From assembly GCA_943736015.1 (NCBI GenBank), contig OX031059.1, positions 48,495,159-48,559,158 of the forward strand: 64,000 nt of DNA, in the 5' to 3' direction. Positions 1 to 11,500 of this stretch are shown piece after piece. Each line of letters begins with the position of its first letter. Positions within the stretch are counted from its first letter, which is position 1. The notes below the pieces were generated by a model. It did not search any database. It saw only the letters and a list, made by a program, of their open reading frames with translations, and was not told where the DNA came from. This DNA is from Tridacna crocea. Its lineage: Eukaryota; Mollusca; Bivalvia; Cardiida; Cardiidae. The position numbers and the translations under genes were made by a program.

Positions 1-105
1 ATACAGAGGCCATCATCTGAATTACATTTGATGTTGTCGTCTTCAAATACTTTCAACTTGGTCAAGTCCAAAATTTTATCTTTTGGTCAAGAGCTATAAG
101 TGTAA
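1..105. mobile_element. TTAA-type palindromic MITE, right arm cut by window edge
   Basis: The sequence matches the right arm of the 225-bp MITE family described at 12100-12326: a TCGTCTTCAAATACTTTCAA block followed by a TGGTCAAGTCCAAAATTTTATC block. The palindromic core lies off the window. Confidence 0.5.
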
Positions 106-146
106 TAAACCCGACAAACTATGAGTGACAATACATGTACTACCAT

Positions 147-361
147 TTATCCCTTTCCCAAACGACAAAATTTTAGACTGGTCCAACTTGAAAGCACCTA
201 CAGACGACAAAACTGAAATTTGTTTCCAGCAGGGTAAAAAACATTGTGGGAAAAGGAGAAAATGCTGGCTACCAGTATTTTCTGCTTTTCCCACGATGTT
301 TTCAAAAGGCTTCTATTTTAGAGCGTTAAAAAAAAAGAAGAATTATTTGGTAATGGGTTAA
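147..361. mobile_element. TTAA-type palindromic MITE
   Basis: CCCTTTCCCAAACGAC starts at 151, the core with GGGAAAAGGAGAAAATGCTGG lies near 248-268, and the right end is GGTAATGGGTTAA. The copy lies in an intron of the minus-strand RidA gene; its TTAA is only about 17 bp from the exon 2 donor side (378). Confidence 0.85.
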
Positions 362-377
362 ATGCCTATGTTCAAAC

Positions 378-483
378 CTGTTCTGTTTCTGGCACAGCCC
401 CACCTTCTACAAGTTCTGATGTTTTAGGGTTGAGCCCAATCTGACCAGATATGTACATGGTTTTGTCTACAATAACAGCTTGA
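378..483 (-). CDS. RIDA: RidA coding exon 2
   Basis: Begins with T, completing the Ser codon AGT, and continues SQAVIVDKTMYISGQIGLNP. It ends in phase 0 after ...PETEQ at CAG/GTTTGA. Residues 27-62 match the conserved first half of the YjgF/UK114 fold. Confidence 0.9.
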
Positions 484-1482
484 CTGTGAATGAAAGTAAA
501 AAGCAAACTATTACAATAAAAAAGTGATTCTGTAGAGTTGTTTAATAATAATAATAATAATATATGCGCTGTTATCTCTGTACCAAACAATCCCTGGTTT
601 TAAAGACCCTGAGGAAGAAGCCTTTGGAAAACAATGTGGGAAAAGGAGAAAATGCTGGTCACCAGCATTTTTTCCTTTTCCCACATCTACTCTCCCAAAG
701 TCAAATTTCAAGTTCTGAATCACATTTATTTTGTCATCTCATGTCTATCTATAAATGCTTTCAATTTGGACTAGTCTCAAGATTTTGTTGTTTAGGTAAG
801 AGTTAATTCTTACCAAATGAAAAAAATCTTTGATCAATCCAAGTGGAAAGCATTTGCAGATGAAATAAATATGAATATGACAAAATAAATGTGACTGACA
901 ATTTAGAAGGTTTTGGAAAAGGGTAGAAAACATTGTAGAAAGAGGAGAAAAAGCAGCTGGCTTCACGACCATTTTTTGAAAATGATTTCAAAAGGCTTTT
1001 CATACAGCTGTTATGTCGGGGTTTTTGGTAAAGGGTTTTTTGATAAAGGGTTAAACACACCGTAAACAAATCCTATGAACATGGGAATAAAAATGCCCGC
1101 AGACCTACAGTTTCATGAATTTTCCAGAAACAACTCTTAATTTACAAGCTCGAAGCTTATTTTGTCAAAAATTATGTCAAGATAGCAGATTTTTCAATAA
1201 TATTAAAACAGAATCATCTTGGCATGAAATCGAGCATTCAATCTATCACCAATGTCATCATCATTATAAGTTTAAAGATTGTGGACGAATTCCACAGGGG
1301 ACGAAACCGTTACCATTGCCACATACGAGTTCCGGCTGTTTCCAAGGGACTTCAGTCCTTGACCCAGTTATTTTCAGGTGCTTCATTAAACAAACAACTA
1401 ACCTGTACGGGCCAACAGCCCCAGGGGCCTTACAGGTCTGGACTATCTGCCTGACAACTTTTTCCATCGCTCGGCTCGCCAT
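378..1482 (-). CDS. RIDA: RidA/UK114 family 2-iminobutanoate/2-iminopropanoate deaminase, 5' part only
   Basis: Two coding exons are visible. Exon 1 (1482 down to 1403) reads MASRAMEKVVRQIV then a KAPGAVGPY block; its donor GT is at 1402-1401. Exon 2 (483 down to 378) has acceptor AG at 485-484 and donor GT at 377-376. The phase-2 junction rebuilds GPYSQAV at residues 24-30, followed by the family hallmark YISGQIGL. Only 62 of the roughly 130-140 residues usual for the family are present; the catalytic arginine region would lie in exons beyond the left edge. Known family role: homotrimeric hydrolase of reactive enamine/imine intermediates released by PLP enzymes such as threonine dehydratase, in cytosol or mitochondria. 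The intron (484-1402) holds two MITEs. The start is the first ATG of the frame; a second in-frame ATG lies at codon 6. Confidence 0.9.
577..806. mobile_element. TTAA-type palindromic MITE, first of a back-to-back pair
   Basis: Left end TACCAAACAATCCCTGG, core with AAAATGCTGGTCACCAGCAT, right end TTTAGGTAAGAGTTAA. It lies in RidA intron 1 and shares its terminal TTAA (803-806) with the next copy. Confidence 0.85.
803..1054. mobile_element. TTAA-type MITE, diverged, second of the pair
   Basis: Starts TTAATTCTTACCAAATGA, keeps the GGAAAGCATTTGCAGATGA block and the TAGAAAACATTGTAG core arm, and ends TTGATAAAGGGTTAA. It is oriented opposite to the preceding copy. Confidence 0.65.
1403..1482 (-). 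CDS. RIDA: RidA coding exon 1
   Basis: Twenty-six codons plus two bases (AG) of codon 27, ending CCG TAC AG before GTTAG. It encodes the N-terminal KAPGAVGPY motif that lines the family active-site region. The antisense 141-codon ORF at 1115-1540 is a shadow. Confidence 0.88.
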
Positions 1483-2025
1483 TAATATCGAACTTTGCCC
1501 AATGTTTCTACTTTTGACTGGTTTCCGTTTTACCTACTGAATATGGTTCGCAGAGGCTAGACGCAGGCTACCAAATTGACGTTGTTCTTGTAGCTTCTGA
1601 AAAGCGAAAAAAAAAACATTAACGTGCATGAGAAATAAACCTATTGAAACACCGTGAACAAACGAGAAAATTCTGGTTTCAAGCATTTGACTTTTTCAAT
1701 GCTTCCTATTTTTTTCAAACACATTGTAGTTTAATAGTTTCTTGAATAGATCTAGATCTCGGCATTGCCACCCACCATTATTTGTCGTCTGCAGATGCTT
1801 TTTGGGGGCAATTCTTATAAACATATGTCATCTGCTGGTAAAGAAGAAAATATTACGTCTATATCTAGGAACTGTCTGATATGGTTAACAGGGAAAAAAA
1901 GCCACTTTAATGTATTTAAAGTCTATCTAGATCTAGTCGATATCTAGATAATTAGATCTAGATCTGCATTTATTGTTTCAAATACACGCGGGCCTTTCCA
2001 TCAACAATACATGCCACGTTTCACT
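1483..2025. other. Sequence upstream of RidA, no gene recognised
   Basis: It probably includes the RidA 5' UTR and promoter, but no clear core element is visible. 1747-1968 is rich in overlapping TCTAGATC motifs. Confidence 0.4.
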
Positions 2026-2246
2026 TTAACCCTAAGGATGCTCACTGACCTTTTACGGACAGTGTAGATCAAGATCAGACTGCATAAAACGTGCAGTCTT
2101 ATCTTTGATCTACGCTGTCTGATAGGGTCTTACTTTAAAAGAGTACATTTGAAAAAGCTAAATATTATTGTGTTAAACCGATAGACCTAACGTACGTTAT
2201 TGGTTTTCAAAAATTTTATTTCAGTTATTTAGCAGAATAAGGTTTG
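2026..2246. mobile_element. Second TTAA-flanked MITE family (GATCAGACTG hairpin)
   Basis: Starts TTAACCCTAAGGATGCTC and carries a central imperfect hairpin GTAGATCAAGATCAGACTG / CAGTCTTATCTTTGATCTAC. It ends near AGCAGAATAAGGTTTGAG, a decayed form of the AGGGTTAA end seen at 42312. Related whole copies are at 42065, 53218 and 63735. Confidence 0.7.
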
Positions 2247-3715
2247 AGGTATCAACAAGGTTTATTATACCATACATGTAGACCTACATCTCTAACAGCA
2301 CAGAGCCTTTATCCAGAGAAGTTTGGGCGACAAGAATGGCATACTTGTGGACGAGAGATCGGTCAGGCTTTGTACCTATCATATAGTGCATTGAAAATAG
2401 CTTCGATTTTAAAACACAGAATCTTGAAGACATGGAAAAGAGTATAGAAAAGAATTTTAATTAAGGTAATACATGCATGTACAAAATTTTGTAATTAGCA
2501 GTCTTAGTAAGGCAGGTATTTCTTGACATGCTTTATGTTGCCCCGGCACCTTTCTTTCTAGAAGATTTGCAGACCTGTAACATTTACGTTTGGAAACTAA
2601 ATCTAGTTCTTCATGTACAGCTGAGCCATTGCTGGAAAAAATGTACCCCTTGTTTATTAGAGTTTATGCCAGAGATACAGAAACAATTCATACCAAAGGC
2701 AAAAGTCGGTTTATCCAACGAATATTATGCAGCTCGATATTGTGAGCGACAAGACCCTTTCATTTTAAGTCTATGGGAGAAAACTCATACGATGTACGAA
2801 TTAAAATCATGAAAAGTGACTTCCCTTCTTTGACTCAACATCTACTTCTATCAACCGCTGTTCAAGAATCTTTTGAATTTCTTTAATAAATTCCATCTTT
2901 AAAAGCTTTATCCTATAGTCAGTACGGCGCGACGAAAAGTTTATTTACACCATATCACGGATATAAACTATATAAGTCATCGCCGAGAAAGATTCGACAA
3001 ACTGCACAGGCTTGAAATAATTTACCTAACCATATGAGGCTTCCAGTTAATTAAAGGTAGAAATTTAAAACTGTGGGTGACATCTTTCGATAACCTTGAG
3101 TAAAGGAATCATGGCCAAGATATTGGCATGTTGTTTATTTCTAACGGTTCATTCAATAGAGATCTAAGTGATGACATAAATTCCACCTAATGCCTGGTTT
3201 TCGTATGTTTCCATACCCAAATAAACTGTGTCGATTTTGTAGGATTATTTCGGTAAGCAACCCGTAGGTTCGCCCACTTAGAATTTTAGTGGATGCTTTG
3301 TTCAGAATATTGATGAAAAGCAAGGTTGACAACCATCTTTTGAACAGCAAGATGTCATTTCTCGGCTTTTGTTTGATGTCACGATTGCTTTCGGAACTGC
3401 AGATACTGCAGATTCACAATAAGCGGAAGATTTTTTTTGTACCGATCGTTTAAAGCTACAATCTGTCAAATGTATTATATACTTTATTTCGTCTTTGTTT
3501 ATAAGCTGTCCTAAACTACTAGGAACTAAACTCATCAATATCTTCTAGTAGATCTATACAAAGATCGTCAACAGGCTGACAGTTAACAAGGAATTCGACT
3601 TTGATATATATTAGACAAAAGTAAATTCGAGTTTACTCCCTTTGACCATTATACTTATCTTTCAGAGCCCCCATTCCCCCTTTCTCATCAAATATTAAAA
3701 TAATTCTTTCTTCTC
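2247..3715. other. Intergenic stretch, small ORFs not recognised
   Basis: The longest open frames (94 codons at 2528-2812 plus, 78 codons at 3302-3538 minus) resemble no family I know and have no convincing splice context. I see no clear repeat here. Confidence 0.4.
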
Positions 3716-3796
3716 ATTTTTTTTTTTTTTTTTGTTTGTTTGTTTGTTTGTTTTTTTTTTTTTTTTTTGGTTTTTTTTTGTTTTTTTTTTTTTTGT
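3716..3796. repeat. Poly-T / (GTTT)n tract
   Basis: About 80 bp of T runs broken by GTTT units, directly before the 1.2-kb element that follows. Confidence 0.9.
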
Positions 3797-3802
3797 TAAA
3801 TA

Positions 3803-5053
3803 CAAGAGCCGTCAGAGACGGGTTATGCTCCCCGAACAAGTGCTTGTCATAAAATATAAGAAATTGATATAAATTCACTTCTTTTATCCTAGAAGAACCT
3901 GTTCATGCCCCCCAAAATTTGAAGTGAAAAGGCAATTACTATCTTAGAGATAGCCAACACAAACTTGTAGAGGACAATAAGCCCAATAAGCCCCCTTTAA
4001 GCCCCCTTTTCCCATAAGACAATATTGGATCATTGCAATAAATACAACAGGTGTGTGGTTTGCGGCATTTTTTAACAATAATTCAAAATTCGAAATTTCA
4101 TAAAATTTTGAGCAGTCATGTATTAAACATTATATAAAACAATTTTTTACATGAAGCCCCCTTTTTCCGAGACGCAGCCTGAAATTGAGAAAAAGGAAGA
4201 GAAGTACCTGGGCAATGTTCCAACAAGTTCAGATTTGAAATTTCACAAAGTTTTGAGGACTGATAAAGGAGAACCTAGTTAAAAACAATTTTTTCCATGA
4301 AGTCCCCTTTTTCCGTGATGCAGCCTTAATTTGAGAAACCAGGAAAAACGTATTTGTGCATTAATAATTCACAGATTGCAAAAACAAAGGGCACATGTTG
4401 AAACTTGTAAAACAAGATATAACCATGAAATGTTGACAGAAACTGAACAAGATATTAGTAAAAATTGCAATTTTGCATTAGGGCCCCTTTTTCATTTTAC
4501 AAGAAACCCCCTTTTTCCATGACAGAGGGTCAAATTGAAAAACACATAGATAAAGAAACAAGAGCAGATAGTGAAACTTTGAAAAAACAATATAACCATG
4601 AAGTTTAATGAAATTTTGACCAAAACTGAATGAAATATTAGTAAAAATTGGATTTTTGCAAGAAGCCCCCTTTTTCCATGACAGAACGTCAACTTAAAAA
4701 ATGCCCAGATTAAAAATAGCAAGGGCACATGCTAAAACTTGCCATAAACAATATAACCATGAAGTTTCATGATATTCTGACAAAAACTGAATGAGATATT
4801 GGCAAAAATTGGAATTTTGCATTAAGCCCCTTTTTTCCATGACACGGGGTCAAATTGAAAATCCGAGAAACGTATATCGGCACGTTACCCTAAGGAGTTC
4901 ATATATGAAGTTTTATCCAATTTGGTCCAAGGGTTGTGGAGAAATCGCTTCGGACGGACGGACGGACGGAAGGACGGACGGACGGAAGGACGGACGGACA
5001 GACGGACGGACAGACGAAGCGGCGACTATATGCTCGCCCTTCGGGGAGCATAA
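3803..5053 (+). mobile_element. 1.2-kb non-autonomous element with TATGCTCCCCGAA ends, copy 1
   Basis: Begins ACAAGAGCC, has TATGCTCCCCGAA at 3824 and its inverse TTCGGGGAGCATA at the right end. Inside are five or six diverged tandem blocks, each headed by a form of AGCCCCCTTTTTCCATGAC, about 155-205 bp apart, then a (GGAC)n tract at 4953-5012. No transposase or reverse transcriptase frame is present. A second copy lies at 14669-15882 in opposite orientation. The class is unresolved: short inverted termini favour a DNA element, while an A-rich right flank leaves a retroposon possible. Confidence 0.8.
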
Positions 5054-5871
5054 TAAAAGTCGGTGCACAGCGGAAATAAATAAAAGTAATTGTTTTTGCA
5101 TTTAAATACTTGTTATAAAGTACTCGACCAAAGGTCTGATTTTCACATACTTACAATACCACGTTCAAATTTCAGTGTTAGAGACGGTGCAAAAGGATTT
5201 CGTATGATTTCTCCTTCATCACCAAACATAGTAATACGCAAAGTATGAATGTTTTTTGGGGGAAAATGACAATGATCGGTTTTAACATATCTTTACATTA
5301 TCTATACTTCGAGCACTTTATAGTCTCATTCTCATCTAGTCAAACAGTATTTAGTAATTAATTCAGTTGAGGGCCAGACAACAGTGTAAATCGTGATGAT
5401 GATCTCTGAAGCACAGTAAAAGAATCCCAGGTGTACACATATATACATGACTTGTACAGTATGATCGATGCCTTATCACTTAACATTCGATCTCATGTTT
5501 TGGCCCTTGAATATGTACTATCCAATCTAAATGGCATAAACAGCCCATTGAAGACAGAATATAAGATGTACAGAAATAAATTTATGCTCTTTAGAAACCA
5601 AGTGCCTATGATTTTTCCACAGATATTAGGCTATTGTTTAGCCTACATACATGTATATAGCTATTTGCTGCTTTTTTAGCGGCGAGTTTAAGTTTACACA
5701 ATGAGTATTTATTCTTTTCTGTAAAGGATAGTGATACGTCATAGCAGACATGTCGAATCTTTGAAGAATATGACACGCCTTTAAATGTACAACGGGACAT
5801 TTAAACTTCTTTGCACATTATAAACCCCGGATGAAATGGTCCACGCTTTCCCGGGATCCTGTTACCGGGTA
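5054..5871. other. Intergenic, one short repeat fragment
   Basis: No gene recognised. 5728-5785 is a decayed inverted fragment of the SINE-like family seen at 60509, with a GTCGAATCTTTGAAGAATAT block. Confidence 0.45.
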
Positions 5872-7106
5872 AATCCTACCGGCAAAGTGTATTTCCCGGC
5901 CCTACCTGTCAAAATGGGTCATAATTCCCGGCCCTTGCGGCCCCCATGCTAAATCTTTTATTCTTTGTCGTATTATGCTCAGAATAGTATTAAAATGAAA
6001 CCTAGGTTTCAGACTTTTATATGATGTGAAATACAATATGGTCATTGCAAAACTTTTTGAAATATTGTCAATCAAAAGTGGGTAAGATTTTCGTATTTCC
6101 TTCCAGGTATTTGGTGAGTTACACAAATCCGGCCCCTATGCTAAATCTTTTATTTTTCGTTGTATTATGCTCTAAAAAGTATTAAATTGAAGCCTAGATT
6201 TCAGACTTTCATATGATATGAAATACAATATGGTCATTGCAAAACTTTCTGAAATATTGTCAATCAAAAGTGGATAAGATTTTCGTATTTTCTTCCAGAT
6301 ATTTAATGAGTAACACAAATCCGGCCCCTATGTTAAATCTTTTATTTTTCGTTGTATTGTGCTCAAAACAGTATTAAATTAAAGCCTAGATGTCAAGCTT
6401 TCATATGAACTTTGAAATTATATCATATTTTTTATATTGTTTGAAAAGTTTAATTTCTAATATAGGGGCCGGATAGGTTGTTGGATTCACACATAGAAAT
6501 ACAGTGTATTCCCTTCTAAAAATTTACACAAGTTAAAATCTAATTACCCAATAATGCATGCGTTAATTTTTATTTTCTTGATATCATTCAAGAGCTTAAG
6601 TTAAGGACTTTATAACGATATAATTTTTCGTAGAATCAAGGGAAAAACAAGTTTTAAATATAGGGGCCGGGTTTTTATCTCTAAAAAAATACAACACATT
6701 TTAGTAATAAAAAAGGGCGAATTTCAAACGCTACACATGCATGAAAAGTCAAGTTTCTACATACCATTAGAAAGGTTATTACCTAAGCTTTAATTTGGTG
6801 CTAATCTTATCAAATTTGACAAATAAATGAAATATTTAGCAAGTGGGGCCGGATTTTATCACTAACAAATTACGACGCATTTCAGCAAAAAAAGTGAAGA
6901 ATTTCAAACGCTTTTTTCATAACTACACATGCATGAAAAATCAAGTTTCTATATACCATTAGAAAGGTTATTACCTAAGCTTTAACTTGGTGCTAATTTT
7001 ATTAAAATGTACTGACAAATAAAATATTTAGCAAGGGGGCCGTTAGGGCCGGGAATTATGGCCTATTTTTGATTGGGGCCGGGGAATACACATACCCAAT
7101 CCTACC
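5872..7106. mobile_element. Mutator-like non-autonomous element with 9-bp target duplication
   Basis: AATCCTACC is present at 5872-5880 and again at 7098-7106, so the element is 5881-7097 (1217 bp). The termini are inverted over about 58 bp: left GTGTATTTCCCGGCCC and CATAATTCCCGGCCC match the reverse complement of the right end. The left half holds three tandem units of about 190 bp (starting near 5939, 6128 and 6322); the right half holds two of about 180 bp. No coding capacity is visible. A 9-bp duplication and long inverted ends fit Mutator-like elements; assignment to that superfamily is inference. Confidence 0.75.
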
Positions 7107-8360
7107 ACAATGGCCGCCTCCAACTAAAAACGTGAGTGGAAATAGCCTAAATTCACCTTTTACTTCACAGCCAAAAAAGAATATGGCATGATGAGAAGAA
7201 AATGTTAAAAAGAACTTTGGTACATCTACCATTTAACTTTATAATAATTTCTTCACATCTATATGTAGACTTATGTCGGCATTCTCATGTTGACTGGACA
7301 GCTCGCCCCACAGAAATTTCGCCCTAGCTTAGGAGCCTGAAGATAATTCACCCCAATATTTTAGACTACCATCCTGATTTACAGTTGACTAGCTCCACTT
7401 TCAAAATTCGACATAGAATTTAAATTTTGAAGGTTAAAAGAGTGTAAAATTTTTGAAATTCTATTGGTTTAAATTGGTAAAATCGATCAATGGAAAAGTG
7501 TAAATGAAGGCAATGTTTTGCACTGATCTATTTTTCTTGTCTGTTAATTCATGGATAGCTATTTCCACATGATTAACAAAAGTTAAGTCAATAAGGATTA
7601 CAAGTAACCTTAAAACCTATCACTTTAGATAAGTAGTTAACAGCTTTTTTTTTTAATGTTTTTTTTTTAAATTGAGATCTCGCATTTGACCAAAATTTGT
7701 TTTGCGAATTTCAATTCTATAACATGATTTATGCTCTAATTTACATGAGAGGGAACTGTGATAAATTGTCCCTGATGAGGCAAACATTTGTCTATTGCTT
7801 AATTGCTATCACAAAAGCATGCATGATCACCTACGGGATAATTAGGATGGACAATTATGATTTAAGGAACAAATCTCTCTATGCAATATAATCTGCAAGT
7901 GTCATTAACTCTACTTGATCAACTCTATAACAGTTAAAATTAAATCAGTAGATTTATTTTATCCTGGGTCTGAGATACATGTAATAGGTCTGTTTTTATC
8001 ACTACAGTTGAGATATGTTAAATTATCTTAACTTGACATGGAGCTAAAAAAACTATACACTCTAGAATGACAAAGCAATGAAATTTATGTATATTGCAGA
8101 AATGAAATACATGTGTTTTACATATGTCATTAAGAACCTTTAAAACAAAATGAATTGGGCTAGTTGTCTTTTAACTATGAAGTTAGCTGTCCCTAACTTT
8201 GGAAAGCTGTTTGGTGAATGTGAGACAAATTCTCCTATGATTAGAGATAAATCATCTGCAAAACCTCCTTATATGGCCTATGGTTTATATGATAATACAT
8301 TTGTTTGAGGGAATACTGATTGCAACACCTGTAAGAAAGTACTTCAATTTATCATTTCAG
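7107..8360. other. POP1 upstream region, no gene recognised
   Basis: AT-rich sequence without a recognised repeat or ORF. Because a good acceptor (TTATCATTTCAG) ends at 8360, at least one non-coding POP1 exon and the promoter probably lie here or further left; I cannot place them. Confidence 0.4.
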
Positions 8361-8412
8361 AAACAAGGAAAAAAAAAAAAGGTGGCAGTAGTTATACTGG
8401 AAGGAGCAGTTA

Positions 8413-8530
8413 ATGAAACATATGGCAGGTGAAGTAGGTTGCAGGAAAAGGAAGGTGGGTGTGGAAGAAGAATGTGATAACAAAAAAGCCAGGACAAGCC
8501 ATGCACACCAATCAACCACATACACTCAAG
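8413..8530 (+). CDS. POP1: POP1 coding exon 1
   Basis: The exon begins at 8361 after TTTCAG, with 52 nt of 5' UTR. It encodes 39 residues with basic clusters CRKRK and NKKAR, then one base of codon 40. The donor is CTCAAG/GTGATA. This exon is not conserved enough to prove by family, but its phase joins exon 2 exactly. Confidence 0.75.
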
Positions 8531-11500
8531 GTGATACACTTTATTCCTTCACCACACAATCCTTACTTTTAGCAACCCTGAATGGGAAGACCTTTGAAAA
8601 TATTGTGGAAAAGAAAAAATTTGCTGGATTAAACTTGTTAAACTTGATGTTCAGAATAATGAATTTGATTCCTGTATCTGCATCCTGGTTTTAACAACAC
8701 TAAGGAAGAAGTCTTCTGAAAACACAGAGGGAAAAGGAGAAAATGCTGGTAACCAGCATTTTCTCCTTTTCCCACAGTATTTTCTATTCTTCCCAAGTGG
8801 TGTTTCAATTTTTGAGTCATTCTTTTTGAGTTATTCTGTTATCTGCAAATGCTTTCAATTTGGACTAGTTTAACATTTTGTCATTTGGTAAAGAATTAAA
8901 CATGAGATTGTTTGTATAAGGGTTCGATTAAGTTTTACATGTTAGGAATTCCCTTTTCAAACTCACATTCCTCTCAAGATTCATTAAAATGACATGTAGG
9001 TAAAGAGTAGCCTAAGAAATGTGCATACCACATTCACTGAATTTCATGATTTAATTGAAATTCAGTTTATGTTATTCTGATGTCGTTAGTGTTCCAAAAT
9101 ACAATTAAAAGTTTGATGACAGTTATTGACAGTAAAACATGTAGCAAAACTTGATGATAATTGGTACGGGAGACCACTCCTTCCTGCATGGCATTGTCCC
9201 GATTTAAATACAATACCTGATTACTGTGTCAGGGAGATATCTCTTTGGTTCAGTAGTTAGGGTATTGGTCTTTCGTCAGGGAGTTCCGGGGTTCAAGTCC
9301 TGCCCGGTCTCTTATTTCTGCCATGCATTTATTCATTTGTCCTTTGTTACAGACTTTGTTCGTAAGATTATACACTTCTTTTTCAGAGTTAAAAGTCCTC
9401 TCTTTTGCGGACAGTCATGCCATGGAAATCAAAGCATTAAGGGATGACATTATAGTTAGACAAGGGGGGAAACTTGTGACCCAAAAGTTACCAAGGCACA
9501 TGAGGAGAAGAGCAATGAGTCATAATGTGAAAAGACTGCCTAGAAATATACACAGTTTAGCAAAAGGAGTTGTAAGTAGCAAAATTTGAATCAACCCTTT
9601 TTTTGTTTAATAGTACAAATGTAGGATCATTTAGGCCAGTGCAGATCAAGATCAGATTACAAAGTAAACTTTATCTGATATTTTGTGAGACATGACACTA
9701 TATGCCTTGTATTGGCCTGAATATCAGTGTTAAATTTTATGGCTTTATGTCTGTACAGTCAAGTGAAAACTGGTAGATGATCATGAATCTAATGTAATTG
9801 ATGCAAAAAAGACAGTTTTATCTTGTAATCAGGACAGAACAACTGTTAACTGGTTTCTACATACAGTTTTCAGACTCTTAAATATTGAAAACATGTCGAG
9901 TTTACAATAATTATGATATAAGTAGAAATGATAAATGTCTTCTAAACAGGCTAGAACAAGCTTTAGTTACAAGGTTTTCGAAATAAACCAGTGATATGGT
10001 GGAGTACTTTCTCCAGCTTTCACAATGTTTTCAAAAGGCTTCTTCCTTTCGATTGTTAAAACATGGAATTGTTTGGTGAAGGTTAAGACAGGTATTTTTT
10101 TTCATCTGTTACATGTTTTTATGAGGTGTTTGCAACATTTAGTTTACATGTAGAAAAGGACTAAATCTTTTCCTAAACAAGCTTTCATTGGCTTTGCAGT
10201 ATGCAAACCAGAAAGGAATTATCCGTAAGAGACCTAGTCGCTATCACAGAAGGCGTCCCAAGAATTTATTACAAGAATACCAAAGAAGAAATCGAAAACA
10301 CCGATGGCTTGAAACACACATCTGGCATGCAAAACGCTTCCACATGGTAGAAAAATGGGGCTTTAAGTTGGCATGGAAACCTACAGATAAAAGTCATAGA
10401 GCAGCCTACAGAGCAAGTAAAGACCATTGTCTTTTACAGGTGTGTGGTCATACTTTATATCAATATAGAATTGAATAGTTTTTAGTTTCCAACCAATAAT
10501 TATATACTTATATGGTAATTACCATTTTATGAAAGGATCTGTTTGTTTTACGACCTATTTGCACTGGTAAAGAGCTAACTCTACAGAACATACAGATTGA
10601 TTTGAGATCTAGATGTTTTAATAGTTTATGAGATATTCAGCCCAAAGACTTAAGTAGAGAATCGACCCTTGAAGCAGTTTAGGTCATTGCAGTTATTGAA
10701 AATTTTGTTATCATTAATTTTGCAATCTTATAAAGTACTGAAATGGAAATTGAAACTTCAAATTGTGAACTGTTGATACAATGGTACATTCACAATTGTA
10801 TTAGAAATCATGATTGTTGTATTAAGATACAATTGTGGCAGACATCAGTAGTATTATGGCAGACATCAGTAGCTTGGCTGATTTTGCACAAGGTTTGCTG
10901 ATAAATTTGTAGTACTAGCAGAAGATTTTGAAAATGTTTTTGAGCAAAAATAGGTGTAAATGATTTAAGTTAAATTTTATTACTAAAAGTTATATGTAGA
11001 ATGACCGGTTTTCTATATTTTTACAGGATATTTCTTACATGTGCTGTATAGAATTGTCAGGTGATCCAGTCCATCTCATAGACAGACTGTCACATATTAC
11101 AAGCACTGAAACAGGTACTTTCAGGTCTTTACCAAATAACCATTTTAGATTTGTCCAAATATGAGGCAAATATGAGGCATTTACAGACAACACATGAGAT
11201 ATGGCTCAAACATTTGAATTTTTTGTTGAAAGAGTGGAAAACATTTTGGGGAAGGGAGAAAATGCTTGTTACCAGCATTTTTTACTTTTCCCAAAATGGT
11301 TTTAATTGCTGTCTTCCAAGGGGATTGTTAAAAAGTTATGTTGTAAAAAGTTGAGCGTTGCTCGGATAGTGCATTTTGTATGACACGGTAATCTTGTACT
11401 AATCCAAAAGATAAAGCTATCTTAAAGGAAAAAGTATTTGTGATAGATTTATAAAGGACACATAGAAACAGAAATTAACTCTCTCAGGGCAAGGGTTATA

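Noticed and set aside
1115-1540. 141-codon plus-strand ORF
   Set aside because: It is antisense to RidA exon 1, resembles no family and has no splice partners; the minus-strand reading matches RidA exactly.
2528-2812. 94-codon ORF near a possible exon
   Set aside because: Its codons give no recognisable family and it lacks a convincing acceptor or donor; left as unrecognised sequence.
4791-5105. 104-codon ORF with DGRTDGRTDG repeats
   Set aside because: It is a translation of the GGAC microsatellite in the 1.2-kb element.
9242-9310. A functional tRNA gene
   Set aside because: A- and B-box motifs are present, but the sequence does not fold as a full cloverleaf with a paired acceptor stem, and the same leader-box-tail unit recurs at 36669, as expected of a SINE. 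The same applies to the tRNA-like heads at 60000-60076 and 62060-62135.
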